From Lachnospiraceae bacterium (GTDB lineage Bacteria; Bacillota; Clostridia; Lachnospirales; Lachnospiraceae): a DNA stretch of 64,000 nt. The DNA is taken from the NCBI GenBank assembly GCA_017521985.1, contig JAFXAZ010000002.1:1-64000 (forward strand), written 5' to 3'. Positions 45,952 through 56,092 of this stretch are shown piece by piece. The translations under genes were made by a program, and so were the position numbers. The notes below the pieces were generated by a model that was not told the origin of the DNA, did not search any database, and was given only the letters and a program-made list of their open reading frames with translations. The stretch's first letter is position 1. Each line of letters opens with the position of its first letter.

Positions 45952-46890
45952 TTATTCTTCAATTACTAATTTGGCTGCACCGTAAATACCGGCATCATTG
46001 CCAAGTTGTGCAAGTGCAAACGTTACTTCATCGCTGCCTGCAAATGCATATTTATCAAAATATGGTCGCACATATTCAAAAATAATTTCACCGGCTTTAC
46101 TTACACCGCCTCCAATTACGAAGGCTTCCGGTTTTACCACTGCTGCAATAGTGGACAGCCCTTTTCCTAAATAATCACCAAACTTCTCTGCTACTTCTAT
46201 TGCTACGGCATCCCCTGCCTTTACGGCATCCCAGATGCTTCTTGCAGAAATCTCTCCATGACGTAGCACGCTTTCTTTTTCATTTCTTGCCAAACGCATT
46301 TTTGCCAGACGTACTATACCGGTTGCAGATGCATACTGCTCTAAACATCCCTGACAGCCACAGCCACAATAGTCCTGCTCATCGTCCTCCACATGAATAT
46401 GACCGATTTCACCGCCGGCGCCTTCAAAGCCTGCCACCAGCTTACCTTCTACAATAACACCGCCGCCGACACCAGTACCCAAAGTTACTGCTACCATACT
46501 GGAAAAGCCTCTACCGCCGCCTTTCCACATTTCGCCAAGTGCTGCTACATTGGCATCATTACCGGCCTTAACCGGAAGTCCTACTAATGGGCTCAGTGTT
46601 TCTACGATGCTCATGCGACTCCAGCCTAAGTTTACGGCTTTGGTGATCGTGCCGCTTGTATTCACCGGTCCCGGCGCACCTACACCCACACCGATAACAT
46701 CTTCTTTATTATATCCTAATTCTTTTATTTTGGTGAGAATGCTTTCTGCAACATCTGCTAAAATAAATCGACCCTTTTCTTCTTTTCTGGTGGGTATCTC
46801 CCACTTTTCCATCAAGGTACCATCTGCAGTAAACACACCTAATTTCACGGTAGTACCGCCAATATCTACTCCAAAAACTATTTTATTCAT
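45952..46890 (-). CDS. glcK: ROK-family glucokinase
   Basis: 312 residues. The N-terminal ATP motif reads FGVDIGGTTVKLGVF. The glucose site includes NDANVAALGE, and VAVTLGTGVGGGVIVEG and GGEIGHIHVEDD follow. CGCGCQGCLEQYAS is the ROK zinc-binding CXCGXXGCXE signature. Phosphorylates glucose at C6, feeding glycolysis together with the aldolase downstream. AAGGAAAG precedes the ATG. Located 12 bp after hprK, a grouping that links sugar entry and catabolite control. Confidence 0.92.
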   Translation of the reverse strand: MNKIVFGVDIGGTTVKLGVFTADGTLMEKWEIPTRKEEKGRFILADVAESILTKIKELGYNKEDVIGVGVGAPGPVNTSGTITKAVNLGWSRMSIVETLSPLVGLPVKAGNDANVAALGEMWKGGGRGFSSMVAVTLGTGVGGGVIVEGKLVAGFEGAGGEIGHIHVEDDEQDYCGCGCQGCLEQYASATGIVRLAKMRLARNEKESVLRHGEISARSIWDAVKAGDAVAIEVAEKFGDYLGKGLSTIAAVVKPEAFVIGGGVSKAGEIIFEYVRPYFDKYAFAGSDEVTFALAQLGNDAGIYGAAKLVIEE

Positions 46891-46902
46891 AATCTTTCCT
46901 TG

Positions 46903-47847
46903 TTATTCCTCCTCGCCCTCTCTGCGGCGCGCAATTTTACTCTGAATACGATTGGACAATTCCTGCGCTGCATTGTAGCCCATCTTCTTCTGACGGAAGT
47001 TAACTGCGGCACTTTCTACTACAATGGCAAGGTTTCTACCCGGTCTGACCGGAAGATTATGACAAACAACCTTCTTGCCTAAATACTCGGTATACTGGTC
47101 TTCCAAACCAAAGCGGTCATATTCCTTATCACGATCCCATTCCTCTAAACGGATAACCAGATCAATAGACTGTGTGTCCTTTACACTGGATACACCAAAC
47201 ATGGTTTTAATATCCACAATTCCAATACCGCGCAGTTCAATAAAGTGCTTGGTAATATCCGGAGCACTTCCCACTAAAGTATTTTCACTGACCTTACGAA
47301 TAACCACTACGTCATCGCTTACCAGACGATGTCCTCGCTTCACAAGCTCCAGCGCAGTTTCTGATTTACCGATACCACTCTCTCCGGTAATCAGGACACC
47401 TTCTCCGTATACATCCACCAATACTCCGTGAATGGATATGTATGGAGCCAGTTCTACATTCAGCCAGCGAATACTTTCCGCAATAAAGTTCGAAGTAGTC
47501 TTGGTGGTACCAAACAGCGGAACATCGTGCTCCACTGCACGACGACGTAAAATCGGTCCCGGCTCCAATCCCTGACAGAAAATAAGTGCAGGAATCGGAT
47601 GGGATAACAATGCATTGTATCGTTCTTCCTTCTCTTCATCACTCATATGGTTCATGTAGGACTCTTCCACATTACCGATACACTGCAGACGTTCACATTC
47701 AAAATTTTCAAAATACCCGGTAAGCTGCAACGCCGGACGATTTACTTCCGGTTGTCTAATCTTCTTGCGGGAAATGTCAATCTCCGGTGTGAAACACTTT
47801 AATCCCAAAGCTTCCACCGCGTCCTTTAAATATACAAACTCTCCCAT
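46903..47847 (-). CDS. hprK: HPr kinase/phosphorylase
   Basis: 314 residues. Walker A GESGIGKS (155-162), the family loop HRLVSDDVVVIRK, and the HprK signature LRGIGIVDIKTMFGVSSV. Phosphorylates Ser46 of HPr and Crh in response to glycolytic intermediates and removes it with phosphate, setting carbon catabolite repression. A Crh-like target with Ser46 is encoded a few genes downstream. GGAGG precedes the ATG, 29 bp after uvrC. Confidence 0.95.
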   Translation of the reverse strand: MGEFVYLKDAVEALGLKCFTPEIDISRKKIRQPEVNRPALQLTGYFENFECERLQCIGNVEESYMNHMSDEEKEERYNALLSHPIPALIFCQGLEPGPILRRRAVEHDVPLFGTTKTTSNFIAESIRWLNVELAPYISIHGVLVDVYGEGVLITGESGIGKSETALELVKRGHRLVSDDVVVIRKVSENTLVGSAPDITKHFIELRGIGIVDIKTMFGVSSVKDTQSIDLVIRLEEWDRDKEYDRFGLEDQYTEYLGKKVVCHNLPVRPGRNLAIVVESAAVNFRQKKMGYNAAQELSNRIQSKIARRREGEEE

Positions 47848-47875
47848 ACTGCCTCCTGAAAGACTTTATTTAATC

Positions 47876-49762
47876 TCATTCTAACACAAAGACCTCGTCC
47901 TGTCCATCATGGAAAAAGTTATAAATCCCTTCTGCAATATGCTGTGGAATTTCAGGAACTTGACACAATTCTTCTACCGAAGCGTCCTTAATGTCTGCAA
48001 TAGAATCAAAATGCCGCATCAAAGCCTTTCTTCTGGTAGGACCCACACCCGGAATACTGTCCAAGGAACTCTTAATCTGCCCCTTACTATGCAGGCTCCT
48101 GTGATACTCAATGGCAAACCGATGGGCCTCGTCCTGAATCCGGGTAATTAATTTAAACCCTTCCGAACGAGTATCAATAGGCACTTCCACATTGTTAAAA
48201 TACAAGCCCCTGGTACGATGGAAATCATCCTTTACCATACCACACACCGGGATAGATATCTTTAATTCCTGCAATACTTCTAATGCAATATTAACCTGTC
48301 CGCGCCCGCCGTCCATTAATAGCAAGTCCGGAAATCTGGTAAAACTGCCAAATTCTTTATCTAACTGCTTATCTTCTAATTCCTTGGTTTCCTCCAGCCC
48401 ATGACTAAAACGTCTGGTCAGCACCTCACGCATGCAGGCATAATCATCCGGTCCCGTCACCGTTTTAATACGAAACTTGCGATAATCGCTTTTTTTCGGT
48501 CTGCCCTTTTCATAAACCACCATGGAGCCTACATTTTCAAAACCGTTGATATTGGAAATATCAAAAGCTTCCATACGCTCGATATTCGTAAGACCAAGCA
48601 ACGCAGCAATTTCTTTTACCGCCCCGATGGTACGCCCCTCTTCCCGCTTTAACTTTTCACGGTCCTGGGTCAAAATCACCTTGGCATTATTGGCAGCCAA
48701 CTCTACAAGCTTCTCCTTCATACCTTTCTTCGGCACACGAATGTACACTCTGCTGCCTCTTAGCCCTGTCAGCCACTGCTCCAAAAGCTCCTGCTCCTCA
48801 ATATCAAACTGCAAAAAAAGCTCCCGCGGAATAAAAGGAGTACCACCGTAAAACTGCTTGATAAACTCCTGAATAATGACACCTTTTTGCAAATCTGACA
48901 CATTTGTCATATAATAATGCTCGCGGCCTATCATCTTGCCGCCTCGTACAAAGAACACCTGAATTACGCAGTCTCTGTCGTCCTTGGCAAGTGCAATCAC
49001 ATCCTTATCCTCCTGGTCACTGTCCGTAATCTTCTGCTTTTCGCTGACCTTACGCACACTTTCCAACAAATCCCTGTACTTGGCTGCTTCCTCAAACTCC
49101 AAATTCATACTGGCGTCCTGCATTTTTGCCTGCAAATCCTTCATGACAGGCTGATAATTGCCATTCAAAAAATCCAGAGCCTTTTTCACCTGCTCGCCAT
49201 AGGCTTCCTCACTGATATATCCCTGACACGGTGCCATACACTGCTTAATATGATGATTCAGACACGGACGCTCCTGCCCTATGTCTCTTGGCAAATTTCG
49301 ATTACAAGTACGCAGCAAAAATAATTTGTTAATCAATTCGATAGTATCTTTTACGGCAGCCGCACTGGAAAACGGACCGAAATACTTGGACTTATCCTTC
49401 TTCATCTGGCGCGAAAAAAGAACACGAGGATATGCCTCCCCTACCGTTACCTTAATGTACGGATAGGTCTTACCGTCCTTTAAAAGCGTGTTATACTTCG
49501 GATTATATTCCTTTATTAAATTATTTTCTAAAACCAGTGCCTCCAGCTCAGAGTCTGTCACGATGTACTCAAATCGGGCAATCTGGCTTACCATCTTATC
49601 AATCCACGGTCCGCGTCCGATTTTTTCTCGAAAATAGCTTCGTACACGACTGTTTAGATTGATGGCCTTTCCTACATATATAATAGTATCAGCCTGGTCG
49701 TGCATTAAATACACGCCAGGCTTTTTTGGTAACTTTTTCAGTTCTTCTTCTACATGAAACAT
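47876..49762 (-). CDS. uvrC: Excinuclease ABC subunit C
   Basis: 628 residues. The N-terminal GIY-YIG nuclease reads [30 protein letters not shown]. The Cys cluster ([27 protein letters not shown]) is standard. The UVR motif is at about 200-235 ([24 protein letters not shown]), followed by the RNase H-like nuclease domain ([33 protein letters not shown]) and helix-hairpin-helices ([19 protein letters not shown]). Makes both cuts in nucleotide excision repair with UvrA and UvrB. 30 bp downstream of ftsH. Confidence 0.96.
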   Translation of the reverse strand: MFHVEEELKKLPKKPGVYLMHDQADTIIYVGKAINLNSRVRSYFREKIGRGPWIDKMVSQIARFEYIVTDSELEALVLENNLIKEYNPKYNTLLKDGKTYPYIKVTVGEAYPRVLFSRQMKKDKSKYFGPFSSAAAVKDTIELINKLFLLRTCNRNLPRDIGQERPCLNHHIKQCMAPCQGYISEEAYGEQVKKALDFLNGNYQPVMKDLQAKMQDASMNLEFEEAAKYRDLLESVRKVSEKQKITDSDQEDKDVIALAKDDRDCVIQVFFVRGGKMIGREHYYMTNVSDLQKGVIIQEFIKQFYGGTPFIPRELFLQFDIEEQELLEQWLTGLRGSRVYIRVPKKGMKEKLVELAANNAKVILTQDREKLKREEGRTIGAVKEIAALLGLTNIERMEAFDISNINGFENVGSMVVYEKGRPKKSDYRKFRIKTVTGPDDYACMREVLTRRFSHGLEETKELEDKQLDKEFGSFTRFPDLLLMDGGRGQVNIALEVLQELKISIPVCGMVKDDFHRTRGLYFNNVEVPIDTRSEGFKLITRIQDEAHRFAIEYHRSLHSKGQIKSSLDSIPGVGPTRRKALMRHFDSIADIKDASVEELCQVPEIPQHIAEGIYNFFHDGQDEVFVLE

Positions 49763-49792
49763 ATGCGGGATCCCTCCTGCAAATTATTCGTC

Positions 49793-51991
49793 TTATTCGT
49801 TTAAATCAATATTGGAAAATCGTCCCTTTGGAGGCGCATTTTCCGCATCCTTTAACATTCTAAGGGTCTGCTGTTCCAAAACCGTCTTAAAATTCTCCTC
49901 AGACTGCTGCTCTTTGTCTTCTCCTGCACCTGTCTCGGAAGCCTCTGACTCGTTAGCTTCTGACTTAGAAGCTTCTGTCTTGGAAGCTTCTTCATGGCTC
50001 ATGGCACGCTCTGTCTCCAACATACGCTTGCTAGCCTGGTCCTGTGGCTCTTCCGGCTCCGGAATTCCTTTGATTCTACGGAAAATCTGCATAAACTCTT
50101 TGCCGGTAATGGTTTCCTTCTCGATAAGGAACTCAGCCAACTGATCCATAACCTCGCGATTTTCACGAAGCAGACGAAGAGCCTCGTCATAGCTTTCCTT
50201 CAAAATACGCATTACCTCTTCATCTACTGCGGCAGCCGTTGCGTCTGCACAGTTCATAGATGTATATCCATTTAAATACTGACTTTCTACCGTCTCAAGA
50301 CCCATCAAACCAAACTTGGAGCTCATACCGTACTGGGTAACCATAGCTCTTGCAATCTTGGTTGCTTTTTCAATATCGTTGGAAGCGCCTGTTGTCACGC
50401 TGTCAAATACAATTTCTTCTGCGGCACGACCGCCGAAAAGACCTACCAACATTGCCTGAAGCTCTGCCTTGGTATTGAGGTATTTCTCCTCCTCCGGCAC
50501 ATGCATAACATAACCTAAAGCACCCATGGTACGCGGTACAATGGTAATCTTCTGCACAGGCTCGCTGTCCTTTTGGAGGGCACTGATTAAGGCATGACCC
50601 ACCTCATGATAGGACACGATTCTGCGCTCCTGCTGGCTCATAATACGATCTTTCTTTTCCTTACCAACCAATACCTGCTCTACCGCGTCGAATAAATCCT
50701 TCTGGCTTACAAATTCACGCTTTTCCTTTACTGCATTAATAGCAGCCTCGTTAATCATATTAGCAAGGTCGGAGCCTACCGCACCACTGGTTGCCAACGC
50801 AATTTCCTGCAAATCTACGGTTTCATCCAAGCGCACGTTTTTGGCATGAACCTTTAAAATCTCCACACGTCCCTTTAAGTCCGGTCTGTCCACGATAATA
50901 CGTCTGTCAAATCGTCCCGGACGAAGCAGCGCCTTATCTAAAATCTCCGGTCTGTTGGTAGCACCAAGAATCAAAATACCCTTACTGGAATCAAAACCGT
51001 CCATTTCGCTGAGCAACTGATTTAAAGTCTGCTCACGCTCTTCATTGCCACCGCCGTACTTGGAATCACGGCTGCGGCCGATAGCATCAATTTCATCGAT
51101 AAAAATAATACATGGTGCGTTTTTATTCGCTTCTTCAAATAAGCTTCTCACACGGGATGCACCCATACCTACATATAACTCTACAAAGTCAGAACCGGTC
51201 AAAGAGAAGAACGGAACTCCCGCTTCTCCTGCAACTGCTCTTGCAAGCAAGGTCTTACCTGTGCCCGGAGGTCCTACTAACAGCGCACCCTTTGGCAGTC
51301 TGGCACCAATGCCTGCGTACTTGCCCGGGTTGTGCAAGAAGTCTACCACCTCCACCAAGGATTCCTTGGCCTCGTCTGCACCGGCTACATCCTTAAAGGT
51401 TACACCGGTTTCCTTCTGAACATAAACCTTGGCTGTGCTCTTGCCCATGCCGAACATACCGCCCTTGCCACTCATACGCTTCATCATCATGGCAAAAAAG
51501 GCCACCATCAATACTAACGGAAGTACGCTGGTCAACAGCAAATAAAGTATACTGCCGGTAGAACTTGGCATGGTACGGTCAAATTCAACGTCAGCCGCAA
51601 TCAATCTGGCTGACAACGCACTGTAATCCTCCATCATGGCCGTTATATAGACCATCTCTGTGCTGCCTCCATAATAATGCATCAGCACATCCATGTAGCT
51701 TTGCGGTTTTTCTTCCTCTGCCTTCGGAGTAATATAGAGAATCTCCTCCTCCACAATAACCGTTTCTACTTGTCCGGCATCCACCATCTCCACAAACTGG
51801 GAATAGCTGATTTCTTCATGTGTAGAGCCAGACAGCATATTGCTGCTGGACCACATCATAAAAATAAAAATAGCCAAAGAAACCAAAACCATTATAAGAT
51901 GATTTCTATTACGGTTTGGACCGCCCTTCCCACCAACTGGATTATTGCCCTGCTCCGGCTGTCCATTGTTTTTATTGTTTACATCATTCAT
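49793..51991 (-). CDS. ftsH: ATP-dependent membrane zinc protease FtsH
   Basis: 732 residues, longer than the usual 600-660. Helices at about 31-48 and 146-170 flank an extracytoplasmic domain. AAA+ Walker A GPPGTGKT (240-247), Walker B IIFIDEIDAIG, second region of homology near LLRPGRFDRR. The zinc site HEVGH is at 462-466. Degrades membrane and regulatory proteins. The C-terminal extension (after about 640) is acidic and holds four pentapeptide repeats (EASKT, EASKS, EANES, EASET) encoded by a 15-bp tandem repeat. Confidence 0.96.
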   Translation of the reverse strand: MNDVNNKNNGQPEQGNNPVGGKGGPNRNRNHLIMVLVSLAIFIFMMWSSSNMLSGSTHEEISYSQFVEMVDAGQVETVIVEEEILYITPKAEEEKPQSYMDVLMHYYGGSTEMVYITAMMEDYSALSARLIAADVEFDRTMPSSTGSILYLLLTSVLPLVLMVAFFAMMMKRMSGKGGMFGMGKSTAKVYVQKETGVTFKDVAGADEAKESLVEVVDFLHNPGKYAGIGARLPKGALLVGPPGTGKTLLARAVAGEAGVPFFSLTGSDFVELYVGMGASRVRSLFEEANKNAPCIIFIDEIDAIGRSRDSKYGGGNEEREQTLNQLLSEMDGFDSSKGILILGATNRPEILDKALLRPGRFDRRIIVDRPDLKGRVEILKVHAKNVRLDETVDLQEIALATSGAVGSDLANMINEAAINAVKEKREFVSQKDLFDAVEQVLVGKEKKDRIMSQQERRIVSYHEVGHALISALQKDSEPVQKITIVPRTMGALGYVMHVPEEEKYLNTKAELQAMLVGLFGGRAAEEIVFDSVTTGASNDIEKATKIARAMVTQYGMSSKFGLMGLETVESQYLNGYTSMNCADATAAAVDEEVMRILKESYDEALRLLRENREVMDQLAEFLIEKETITGKEFMQIFRRIKGIPEPEEPQDQASKRMLETERAMSHEEASKTEASKSEANESEASETGAGEDKEQQSEENFKTVLEQQTLRMLKDAENAPPKGRFSNIDLNE
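49935..49994. repeat. 15-bp tandem repeat (four copies) in the 3' part of ftsH
   Basis: Four imperfect copies of a 15-base unit (consensus TTGGAAGCTTCTGAC on the plus strand) at 49935-49949, 49950-49964, 49965-49979 and 49980-49994. It encodes five-residue repeats of the EASKT type in the acidic FtsH tail. Copy-number change would keep the frame. Confidence 0.8.
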
Positions 51992-52096
51992 ATTGTTATC
52001 CTTATTGTTTCCTTATAGTAATACTTTTTTTATTCCTATTAAGATTATAAAGTGGCTTCCGCTATAAATCAATATTTCATTTCTGAAATTTACCGA

Positions 52097-54481
52097 TTAA
52101 TTTATGAAAGATTTATAAACTTCTTCGGCAAAATGCACCGTCTGCATCGCATCCTTTGCATAATAGTCTGCTCCAATGCTATCTGAGTACTCTTTCGTCA
52201 GCACAGCACCCCCTACTACAACTTTGCAGCAAGGTGCTTTTTCATGCAAAAGACGGATAGTTTCTTCCATGCTGGCTACTGTGGTTGTCATTAAGGCGCT
52301 AAGTCCTGCCAATGGCGCTTTGGTTTTTATTACCTCGTCCACAATCGTTTCCGGGGGTACATCCTTACCTAAATCGATGACATCATAGGCATAATTTTCC
52401 AAAAGAACCTTCACAATATTTTTGCCAATATCATGAATATCGCCCTTTACCGTAGCTAAAACAACGGTCATCTTTTTGCTTTCTTCCTGACCGGACTGTT
52501 GCATAAACTCTTTGAGCACTTCAAAGCCTGCCTTGGCTGCCTCTGCACTCATCAAAAGCTGGGGCAAAAATAAGGTGCCCTTTTCAAAGCCCTGGCCCAC
52601 CACATCCAGTGCCGGAACCAGTTCCTCGTTAATAAGTTCTAACGGTGTCTTTTCAGAAAGCATCTCCTTAGAAACCTTGGCTGTCTGCTCTTTAAAACCT
52701 TTGATAATACACTCTTTTAAAGAAAGACGAGTTGGCGTTATGGATGCCGCAGCCGGCGCGGTGGCCTGAGCCACCGCATATTTCTCTACATACTGCATGC
52801 ACTGAGTATCGTAGCCCCCAAGCACCAGATAGGCATCATAAGCCTGCATCATTGCCTTGGCATTTGGATTGATAATTCCTGCAGAAAGCCCTGCCTGCAA
52901 TGCCAGGGTGTAAAAGGCTGCATTTATCAGTTCACGCTGTGGTAAGCCAAAGGAAATATTAGACACTCCAAGCACCGTACGACCGCCCTGACTGGTAATC
53001 GCCTTTACGGCGTCCAAGGTCACCTGTGCAGCATAATCATCGGTGCTCATAGTCATGGTCAGTGCATCCACTACAATATCCTTGCGCGAAATACCATACT
53101 CTGCTGCTGTTTTGTAAATGCTTTCTGCAATGGCAAGACGTCCTTCCACCGTATCCGGAATACCATTTTCGTCCAAACAAAGGGCTACCACTGCGCCGCC
53201 GTATTTTTTTACAAGTGGAAATACTTCCTGCATCACTTCTTTTTTGCCATTTACCGAATTTACCATGGGCTTACCATTATAAATACGCATAGCCTGCTCC
53301 ATGGCAGCCATATTGGTGGTATCAATCTGAAGCGGCGTGTCCAAAATGCTCTGAAGCTCGTACACCACTTCCTTCATCATGGTGGGCTCATCAATTTCCG
53401 GAAGTCCCACATTGACATCCAAAATATGTGCACCTGCATCCACCTGACGAGAACCTTCTTCTAAAATATATTGTATATTATGTTCGCGAAGAGCCTGTTT
53501 AAACTTGGATTTTCCGGTTGGATTAATTCTTTCCCCAATAATCACCGGTTTCTCACCCAAAACCACTGCATGAGAATAACTTGACACCACTGTCAGTTCT
53601 TTTTCTGTTAATGCCTGTGGCTCTATGTCTCGGCACTTATCCACAAGTGCCTTGATATGTGCGGGGGTTGTTCCACAGCATCCACCGGCAATCCACGCAC
53701 CCATGCCCACAAGCTCTGCCATATCCTCTGCAAAAGCTTCCGGCGTCACATCAAATACCGTACGACCATTCTCCGTACGAGGAAGTCCGGCATTTGGACT
53801 GATTACCAGCGGAACGGAAGCACACGCAGCCATTTTCGCAAAAATCGGCTTCATCTGCTCCGGACCAAGACCACAGTTCATACCGATGGCATCCACACGC
53901 AAGCCTTCTAACAATGCTACCACCGCCTCCGGAGTAGCTCCGGTTAACATTTTCTCATTCTCCCCGAAAATAACCGTGGCAATTACCGGCAGATTGGTAG
54001 CTTCCTTTGCTGCCAATACCGCTGCCTTCAACTCATAGGTGTCACTCATGGTCTCAATGACAATCAAATCGGCACCGGCCTTTTCGCCCGCTGCAGCCAC
54101 TTCCTTATAAAGCGTCACCGCATCTTCAAAATCTAACGTTCCCATAGGCTTTAACAGCTTGCCCGTAGGGCCCATATCCAGTGCCACCAAAGCCTCTTTA
54201 CCACACTCTGCTACCGCCGCCTTGGCATTTTGCACCCCTGCGGCTACAATTTCTCCTACCTTATCTGCAAATTTCAGACCATTGGCACCAAAGGTATTTG
54301 CCAAAATAATATCTGCACCCGCTTCCAAATAGGCCTTATGAATCTCCTTCACAGCCTCCGGCTTGGTCAAATTCCAAGTCTCCGGAAGCTCTCCCGGCAT
54401 AAGTCCACGCTCCTGTAATAGCGTTCCCATGCCTCCGTCTAAAAATAATATTCTCTTGCCTAATAATTCTTGAAACTTCAT
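52097..54481 (-). CDS. metH: Cobalamin-dependent methionine synthase (without activation domain)
   Basis: 794 residues from ATG 54481, with GAGGAG upstream. Order: homocysteine S-methyltransferase (about 1-290; zinc Cys in MNCGLGPEQ and GGCCGTTPAHI), pterin-binding domain (about 310-570; IIGERINPTGKSKFKQAL), B12 cap helices (about 590-680) and the Rossmann B12 domain with GDIHDIGKNIVKVLL (axial His). The C-terminal reactivation domain of E. coli MetH is missing; the next gene upstream in the operon encodes a protein like that domain. Transfers a methyl group from methyl-tetrahydrofolate to homocysteine. Confidence 0.95.
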   Translation of the reverse strand: MKFQELLGKRILFLDGGMGTLLQERGLMPGELPETWNLTKPEAVKEIHKAYLEAGADIILANTFGANGLKFADKVGEIVAAGVQNAKAAVAECGKEALVALDMGPTGKLLKPMGTLDFEDAVTLYKEVAAAGEKAGADLIVIETMSDTYELKAAVLAAKEATNLPVIATVIFGENEKMLTGATPEAVVALLEGLRVDAIGMNCGLGPEQMKPIFAKMAACASVPLVISPNAGLPRTENGRTVFDVTPEAFAEDMAELVGMGAWIAGGCCGTTPAHIKALVDKCRDIEPQALTEKELTVVSSYSHAVVLGEKPVIIGERINPTGKSKFKQALREHNIQYILEEGSRQVDAGAHILDVNVGLPEIDEPTMMKEVVYELQSILDTPLQIDTTNMAAMEQAMRIYNGKPMVNSVNGKKEVMQEVFPLVKKYGGAVVALCLDENGIPDTVEGRLAIAESIYKTAAEYGISRKDIVVDALTMTMSTDDYAAQVTLDAVKAITSQGGRTVLGVSNISFGLPQRELINAAFYTLALQAGLSAGIINPNAKAMMQAYDAYLVLGGYDTQCMQYVEKYAVAQATAPAAASITPTRLSLKECIIKGFKEQTAKVSKEMLSEKTPLELINEELVPALDVVGQGFEKGTLFLPQLLMSAEAAKAGFEVLKEFMQQSGQEESKKMTVVLATVKGDIHDIGKNIVKVLLENYAYDVIDLGKDVPPETIVDEVIKTKAPLAGLSALMTTTVASMEETIRLLHEKAPCCKVVVGGAVLTKEYSDSIGADYYAKDAMQTVHFAEEVYKSFIN

Positions 54482-54532
54482 AACACTCCTCATTTCACGC
54501 CTTTCGGCACCATAGCTCCTTTATAAGCCCAC

Positions 54533-55174
54533 TTATTTTGCACGACGATACGCACATCCGGTGTTGCTGCATATCTCACAACCTTCTCTGTGACACCCGG
54601 TTTTAACAGAACTCAGACCCATAATTGCAGTCACACTTTTCTCCGGAAGCATAATATCCCCTTCGGTCAACACGATGCCCACTGTCTTCTGTGCCTGTAA
54701 CACCTGCAAAAATTCATTCTGAACCTTAAGGCTTAAATCTCCGTAGCCCGGACTATAGCGGGGTCTTACAAAAAGCCCCTCTTTGGCACACGCCTTCTCT
54801 ATTTCCAGTTGACACTGATTACAATATGTCTCCATAGCTGCCGCCGCAACCGCCTGTACCACTACCGCCTTGCTGACCTGCAGCTTCAAATACTTGTGCA
54901 GCAGCCTGTCCACACCTATTCCCAGCGTGGCTGCAAAAAAAATCACTTCTTTACAGTCCTTCAAATTGCGCGCCAACTGCCTACTATGTAGGGAAAGTCC
55001 TCCGGCTGCCACGCTGCTGTCCGTCACCCTCGCCGGGAATCTGCGTACCACATGCTTCGGCTCCGCTGCTGCCTCCACTTCTTTTATACACACTTCTATC
55101 AAATCCAGAACATCCTGAGTAGGGATATGCCCTTTATATCCCAAATACCGGATGACTTCCTGCCTGTCTATCAT
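54533..55174 (-). CDS. Stand-alone methionine synthase activation-domain protein
   Basis: 213 residues resembling the MetH activation (SAM-binding) domain: RPRYSPGYGDLSLKVQNEFLQVLQ is the signature (Arg-Pro-x-x-Ser-Pro-Gly-Tyr) and NTGCAYRRAK closes it. LPEKSVTAIMGLSSVKTGCHREGCEICSNTGC also adds a Cys-rich tail. It probably reactivates oxidised cobalamin in the separate MetH. Overlaps metF by 4 bp and is followed by metH, so the operon is metF-activator-metH. Confidence 0.9.
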   Translation of the reverse strand: MIDRQEVIRYLGYKGHIPTQDVLDLIEVCIKEVEAAAEPKHVVRRFPARVTDSSVAAGGLSLHSRQLARNLKDCKEVIFFAATLGIGVDRLLHKYLKLQVSKAVVVQAVAAAAMETYCNQCQLEIEKACAKEGLFVRPRYSPGYGDLSLKVQNEFLQVLQAQKTVGIVLTEGDIMLPEKSVTAIMGLSSVKTGCHREGCEICSNTGCAYRRAK

Positions 55175-56037
55175 TTTAATATCTCCGAAAGATTCCGCTG
55201 AATGCCTGCCGCCACCTCCGGCTTATTCATAGAATATACATGGATATGACGCACTCCGTTGGCAATCAAATCAATAATTTGGTCCGTAGCATAGGCAATA
55301 CCCGCCTGCTGCATGGCCAGTGGATTCTCTCCAAAATGGTCCACCAGATTACGAAAACGCTCCGGAACATTACAGCCGGATAAGGCACAAGCTGTCTTTA
55401 CCTGAGTGGCTCTGGTAATAGGCATGATTCCCGGAATCACCGGAACCGTAATCCCGGCCTCACGAATACGATATAAAAAATTATAATAAATATTATTGTC
55501 AAAAAACATCTGGGTGGTTAAATATTCACAGCCTGCATCTACTTTTTTCTTTAAATTGGCAATATCGGCCTTTTTATTGACTGCATCCACATGCCCCTCC
55601 GGATAGCAGGCTCCGCCTACACAAAAATCTCCAAAAGCCTTGATTTCCTCCACCAGCTCGGAAGCATAATGATAATCGATAAAAGGCTCACCCTCGAAGT
55701 TTTTCGGCCTATCCCCACGCAATGCCAAAATATTTTCAATGCCAGCCTCCTGTAACTCCTTTAAGGTTTGTCTAATGTCCTCACGGGTAGCCCCTACACA
55801 GGTCAAATGTGCAATGGCCTCTACTCCTACCTTGTCCTGAATATCTCTGGCAATAGTCATCGTATTGCCTCTGGTACTGCCGCCCGCACCGTATGTAACA
55901 CTCATGTAACTCGGCTTTAATGCCGCTACATCCATGGCAGCCTGATAAACAGACTGAAAATTGGCCTCCGTCTTTGGCGGAAACACCTCAAAAGATAGGG
56001 TAACATAGTCTTTTTGTAACATTTCACGTATTTTCAT
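55171..56037 (-). CDS. metF: 5,10-methylenetetrahydrofolate reductase
   Basis: 288 residues, TIM barrel. SFEVFPPKTEANFQSVY carries the catalytic Glu; YGAGGSTRGNTMTIA, AHLTCVGATREDI, LALRGDRP and TTQMFFDNNIYYNF bind FAD and folate. Makes the methyl-tetrahydrofolate used by MetH. First gene of the metF-activator-metH operon; a hairpin separates it from the HAD gene upstream. No SAM or cobalamin riboswitch was recognised in the 55-bp leader. Confidence 0.95.
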   Translation of the reverse strand: MKIREMLQKDYVTLSFEVFPPKTEANFQSVYQAAMDVAALKPSYMSVTYGAGGSTRGNTMTIARDIQDKVGVEAIAHLTCVGATREDIRQTLKELQEAGIENILALRGDRPKNFEGEPFIDYHYASELVEEIKAFGDFCVGGACYPEGHVDAVNKKADIANLKKKVDAGCEYLTTQMFFDNNIYYNFLYRIREAGITVPVIPGIMPITRATQVKTACALSGCNVPERFRNLVDHFGENPLAMQQAGIAYATDQIIDLIANGVRHIHVYSMNKPEVAAGIQRNLSEILK

Positions 56038-56055
56038 AACTCACTCCTGTTGCAC

Positions 56056-56091
56056 GAAAAGCCCATATCGCTGCTGCAATACAGGCTTTCT
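56056..56091 (-). terminator. Hairpin between the HAD gene and metF
   Basis: Read on the minus strand, GAAAGCC pairs with GGCTTTTC, and an inner TATTGC pairs with GCGATA around a 4-base loop. The T-tail is short, so it may only partly stop transcription into metF. Confidence 0.55.
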
Positions 56092-56092
56092 A

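Noticed and set aside
56038-56092. SAM or cobalamin riboswitch before metF
   Set aside because: Only 55 bp available, occupied by a simple hairpin; no conserved riboswitch elements seen.
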